A stretch of DNA of 64,000 bases from Ciborinia camelliae (Eukaryota; Ascomycota; Leotiomycetes; Helotiales; Sclerotiniaceae), in the NCBI GenBank assembly GCA_025890175.1, contig JANPYM010000002.1, positions 2,824,676 to 2,888,675 on the forward strand, given 5' to 3'. Below the pieces are notes generated by a model. That model was not told the origin of the DNA, made no database searches, and was given only the letters and a program-made list of their open reading frames with translations. This document shows positions 60,501 through 64,000 of this stretch, piece after piece. How positions within the stretch are numbered: position 1 is the first letter of the stretch; each line of letters starts with the position of its first letter. Made by a program: the position numbers and the translations under genes.

Positions 60501-60942
60501 CGATACCTTTAATTCCATTATATATTAATTAATTAATTAATCCAAATCAATCGATTAAATCAATTAATCAAATCAAATCAAATCAAATCAAATCAACCCA
60601 TCAATACCTTCATCAATACCTTCACCAAATACCTACCTACCTATCTACCTATTTCTACCTTACCTCAACTTTTTTGACATCAATATTTCATAATTGAGGT
60701 CATTCCTTTCGTTTTCATTGTTCCAATTCTCTTATCACCCCCTTTTTGCTCTTTCCGATTAAGTTTCGATCCATTCGAATGCGTTCGTAATCTTAACACC
60801 AGGGCTTGCGAAACATCGAAACTTCGATAAGGATTGAGATTCAGAAGCCTTTCACTTCACCACTTTGATTACATTGTTAACCAACCAACTTGGAAATTCT
60901 CCTCACCACCTCTCACCAATTCCCATCAATTTCAATCTCCTC
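57566..60942. other. gene-poor region with microsatellites, YND1 promoter and leader
   Basis: No supported gene. Repeats include GGTA runs (58513-58531 and 58747-58763), a GATGAA run (58285-58311) and an AATCA run (about 60568-60595). The last 500 bases form a C/T-rich leader region for the apyrase gene. Confidence 0.55.
58285..58336. repeat. (GATGAA)n then (TGATAT)n microsatellites
   Basis: Four GATGAA-type units are followed closely by three TGATAT units. Confidence 0.85.
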
Positions 60943-63157
60943 ATGGGTAAATGTAAATTCCACCTTTCAAATAAACTTACCTATCCATGAAGATTATACA
61001 TTTACTGATGTGATTGTTGTACTCATAGGGCGATATGGTGTTATCCTGGACGCAGGATCGTCAGGGACCCGAGTTCACATTTATAGATGGCTTAACAGTG
61101 CCAAAGCATTAAAGAATCCCGATGCGATCACGTTACAGAGTTTACCCAAGCTAGAATCTAATAAGAAATGGACGAAAAAGATCATACCAGGTGTATCTAC
61201 TTTCGGGGAAAGGCCTACAGATGTAGGGCCAGAACATTTACAACAACTCCTCGACCATGCTCTCGATATCATTCCAAAAGATCAAGTTTCCGATACACCA
61301 ATCTTCTTGATGGCAACAGCTGGCATGCGATTACTACCTCAAATCCAACAAAATGTACTTCTATCGGAGATTTGCAACTATGCACAGAAACATACAAATT
61401 TCCACTTACCAGATTGTGGTTTACACATTCAAGTAATCCCCGGTGAAACAGAAGGACTTTATGGATGGATTGCCGCAAATTATCTACTTGGAGGCTTCGA
61501 TTCCCCAGAAAAACATGCACATGGCAAGGGACATCATACGTATGGATTTTTAGATATGGGTGGAGCGTCGGCGCAGATTGCATTCGCTCCTAATGCGACT
61601 GAGGCGGCAAAACATGCCGATGATCTTAAATTATTACGAATGCGAACTATGAATGGACAACCCGCGGAATATAAGGTGTTTACTACAACATGGTTAGGAT
61701 TTGGTGTTAATCAAGCTAGACAACGCTTCGTCGAAAGTTTAAAGGATGCTTCTTATACTAAGGATACCAAGGAATTGCTTGACCCATGTCTTCCAGCCGG
61801 TCTCAAAACGACCCTAAAAGGCGAACTCGTTGGAGATTCAAAGATCACAAGAACAGATCCAATATTGCTCGGTACCGGACGATTCGATCAATGTCTAGCA
61901 GCGACCTACCCCCTATTGGATAAAGATGCCCCCTGTGCCGACCAACCCTGCTTACTCCATGGGCAGCATGTTCCTGCTATCGATTTCGATGTTAACCATT
62001 TCGTTGGAGTTTCGGAATATTGGCATACAACACACGAGGTTTTTGAGATGGCACATAAAGATAAAGCGTATGATTTCACGAAATATCAAGCTCTGGTTAA
62101 GGATTTCTGTAGTGAGGAATGGGATGATATTGAAAAAGGAGTTAGGAAGAAGAAATGGGGAAAGAAAGTAGATGCTAAGACAGCGCAAGAAGTTTGCTTC
62201 AAAGCATCATGGTTAATTAATGTTCTACACGATGGAATCGGTATTCCGAGAGTAGGATTGGAGAAACCAGGACCAAGTCACAATGCGACAAAGGAAATGA
62301 TGCTCCACTCGAAAGACAAGGGTTTCTTGGATCCATTCCAAGCAGTTGATAAGATTGATGGAGTTGAAGTTAGTTGGACATTGGGAAAAATGATATTGTA
62401 TGCATCCGGTCAAGTTCCTCCTGCCAGAAACGACGCCTTACCAGTTGGATTTGGGAGCAATACTTTAGGAATCCCCCAGGATTTTCAATTGGCTGGATCA
62501 AATGCGAACCCCGTACCTCACGATGATGATGATTGGTCTGATGCGGCCGATGATCTTATGGAAAAGGCTCATTCTCGATCGACTCCTGGATTTTTCTTAT
62601 TTCTACTTCTTCTAATGTTTCTTGCCTACATGTTCCGCAAGAGAGATAGGAGACTTAGGCTGTGTAGGGGTGTTAATACAGTTTTACGTCGAAACCGTCG
62701 ACCAGGTAGTCCGAAGAGAGGGGTTCGTGGTTTCTTTGGTACAGGGAAATTTTTTGGATCTCTAGGTTCCAAGAGCTATGAGCGTGTATTAGAAGATGGT
62801 GATGCTGCTGCCGAGTTTGAATTGGGTGATATTGATTCATGCGAAGAAAATGAGAACTCGGATGGAAGCGAAGGATCACGAGCAGGAAGATCTTCTGGAC
62901 TAGCGACACCCAAACTGAATGTGGTCAATTTCGAGACGGCCAATCTTTTTGACAATAATTCTCAACATGGTCAAGGTATTGGACTTGGTTTGGGGAGTGG
63001 AATCCCACATGCATGGAATAGAAGTGGCCTTGTTGTTAGGACAGAAAGTCGAGAAAGATTAGCACCAACTTTACAATCTTTGGGAGCTGGAAGAAGAAGC
63101 AGAACGGGTAGTCCAACGAGGAAGAGTCCTCTAATGACACCCTTTGAAGAGTCATGA
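60943..63157 (+). CDS. YND1: Golgi/ER apyrase (GDA1/CD39 family)
   Basis: Hydrolyses nucleoside di- and triphosphates in the Golgi lumen, supporting glycosylation by removing GDP/UDP. Two exons (60943-60946 and 61029-63157; 82-nt intron) give 710 aa. The spliced start MGRYGVILDAGSSGTRVHIYR brings the first apyrase-conserved region right to the N-terminus. The unspliced frame from 60890 would carry a non-homologous leader. ACR2 is ATAGMRLL (about residue 96), ACR3 is GETEGLYGWIAANY (about 140) and ACR4 is LDMGGASAQIAF (about 176). One transmembrane helix (FFLFLLLLMFLAYMF, about 522-536) precedes a cytosolic tail rich in basic and Ser residues, matching Ynd1 rather than Gda1. Confidence 0.95.
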
Positions 63158-64000
63158 CGTGGGAGAATTCGAGGGTAAATTAATCGGTGGACTAGTGAAT
63201 TGAAGAAGCTAGTCATATTCCAAAGTGTGGAAACCTTTTCGTCATCATCATCATCATACCTACCTACCTCATCGTTTATTTCTCTTTTAGCATGGCGCTT
63301 TCACTTGGATTGGAAATGGCGTTGAAAATGAATCAAGAAGTCGAGTATGGGGTGCAAGCTTGGCATAGCTTGGCTTGTGGATATCAGGACTACCACTACC
63401 TCAGGTACCTTTGTTCTTCTTCCTACCTACCTACCTACCTTTGTACATAGATATATTATTTAGGAATATTGATGGGGAAATGACGGTTTGCATTCATGAT
63501 GAATGAATGGATTGATGGCTGGGTTGTGTTGGGTTGTGTTGTGTTGTGTTGTGTTGTGTTGGGGATATCATCTGTATTTCACGTAGAGATGCATGAGAGG
63601 AATCGGGGGAAAGAGGAAAGAGGGGAAAGAGAGGAAAGAGAGGTATCGCTGCATATATAATACAGTATGCTGTGAATTAATTAATTCAATCAATCATTTA
63701 TATATATATATTCAATCGTTTCAGTTCATGTATTTCATGCATTTTATCACCCATCTCTTTCTCGGGAAAGAAAGAAAGAAAGTAAAGAAAAGAATCCTCT
63801 ATCTTTATCTTTATCTTTCTACTTCTCCCCTATTGTAAAGTTACATAGGTATATATATACATAGGTGGTTATTAAACTTATATACCTATATACATATATA
63901 GGTATTCAAAACTCATATATCATATGCCATACATCATACATTATAATGAATGAATGAATGAATGAATGATAGAGAGAGAGGGGGGGGGGGGGGAAAGGGG
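63158..64000. other. 3' flank with microsatellites
   Basis: No supported gene. Runs of CTAC (63262 and 63423-63440), GTGTT (about 63525-63560), GAATGAAT (63946-63968) and a poly-G run (63980-63993) are present. Confidence 0.6.

Noticed and set aside
60890..61028. upstream start and N-terminal leader for the apyrase
   Set aside because: The frame is intron read-through. ATG 60943 plus a clean 82-nt intron gives the conserved N-terminus.

Overview
The window is nuclear DNA of a filamentous ascomycete (Pezizomycotina, probably Leotiomycetes/Helotiales). I infer this from short introns of about 50-80 nt with GTRNGT donors and CTAAY branch sites, the fungal gene families, and intergenic DNA full of TACCTAGGTA/GGTA motifs. 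The lineage call is inference. One 10-N scaffold gap lies at 8325-8334. Exon models were joined by eye and kept only where frame and splice signals agreed.

Layout. 1-4.0 kb: gene-free, with simple repeats. 4.8-9.3 kb: polarity scaffold BEM1, then a MULE-derived DNA-binding protein cut by the gap. 9.3-17.4 kb: microsatellites, a broken POT transporter, an intron-bearing tRNA-Pro(UGG), thymidylate synthase, an AYR1-like reductase and a relic of another SDR. 18-24 kb: the most unusual stretch, with three tandem left-handed beta-helix (hexapeptide-repeat) genes and a sugar O-acetyltransferase, all on the minus strand. 24.5-34.8 kb: housekeeping genes in divergent pairs (MTP18-like/ATP19 and EMC4/AP-1 beta) with a BTB gene between them. 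36-41.7 kb: two secreted proteins, an aspzincin-like metalloprotease and a large cysteine-rich protein. 42.6-45.1 kb: a divergent pair of IFI6/IFI27 (ISG12)-family genes, one carrying seven exact-length 19-residue repeats. 45.5-51.6 kb: an NAD(P)-binding NmrA-like protein, a GMF/Aim7 ADF-homology protein and a JEN1-type monocarboxylate permease. 51.6-60.9 kb: a roughly 9 kb gene desert holding a palindromic, MITE-like element with a long inverted repeat. 60.9-63.2 kb: a YND1-type apyrase, followed by microsatellites.

Together the genes cover polarity and actin control (BEM1, GMF), secretory membrane traffic and ER/Golgi function (AP-1 beta, EMC4, YND1), mitochondria (MTP18, ATP19), nucleotide synthesis and carbon uptake. 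The best leads for something undescribed are the beta-helix cluster, whose newest copies share duplicated upstream DNA, and the divergent ISG12-like pair with its amphipathic repeat array.
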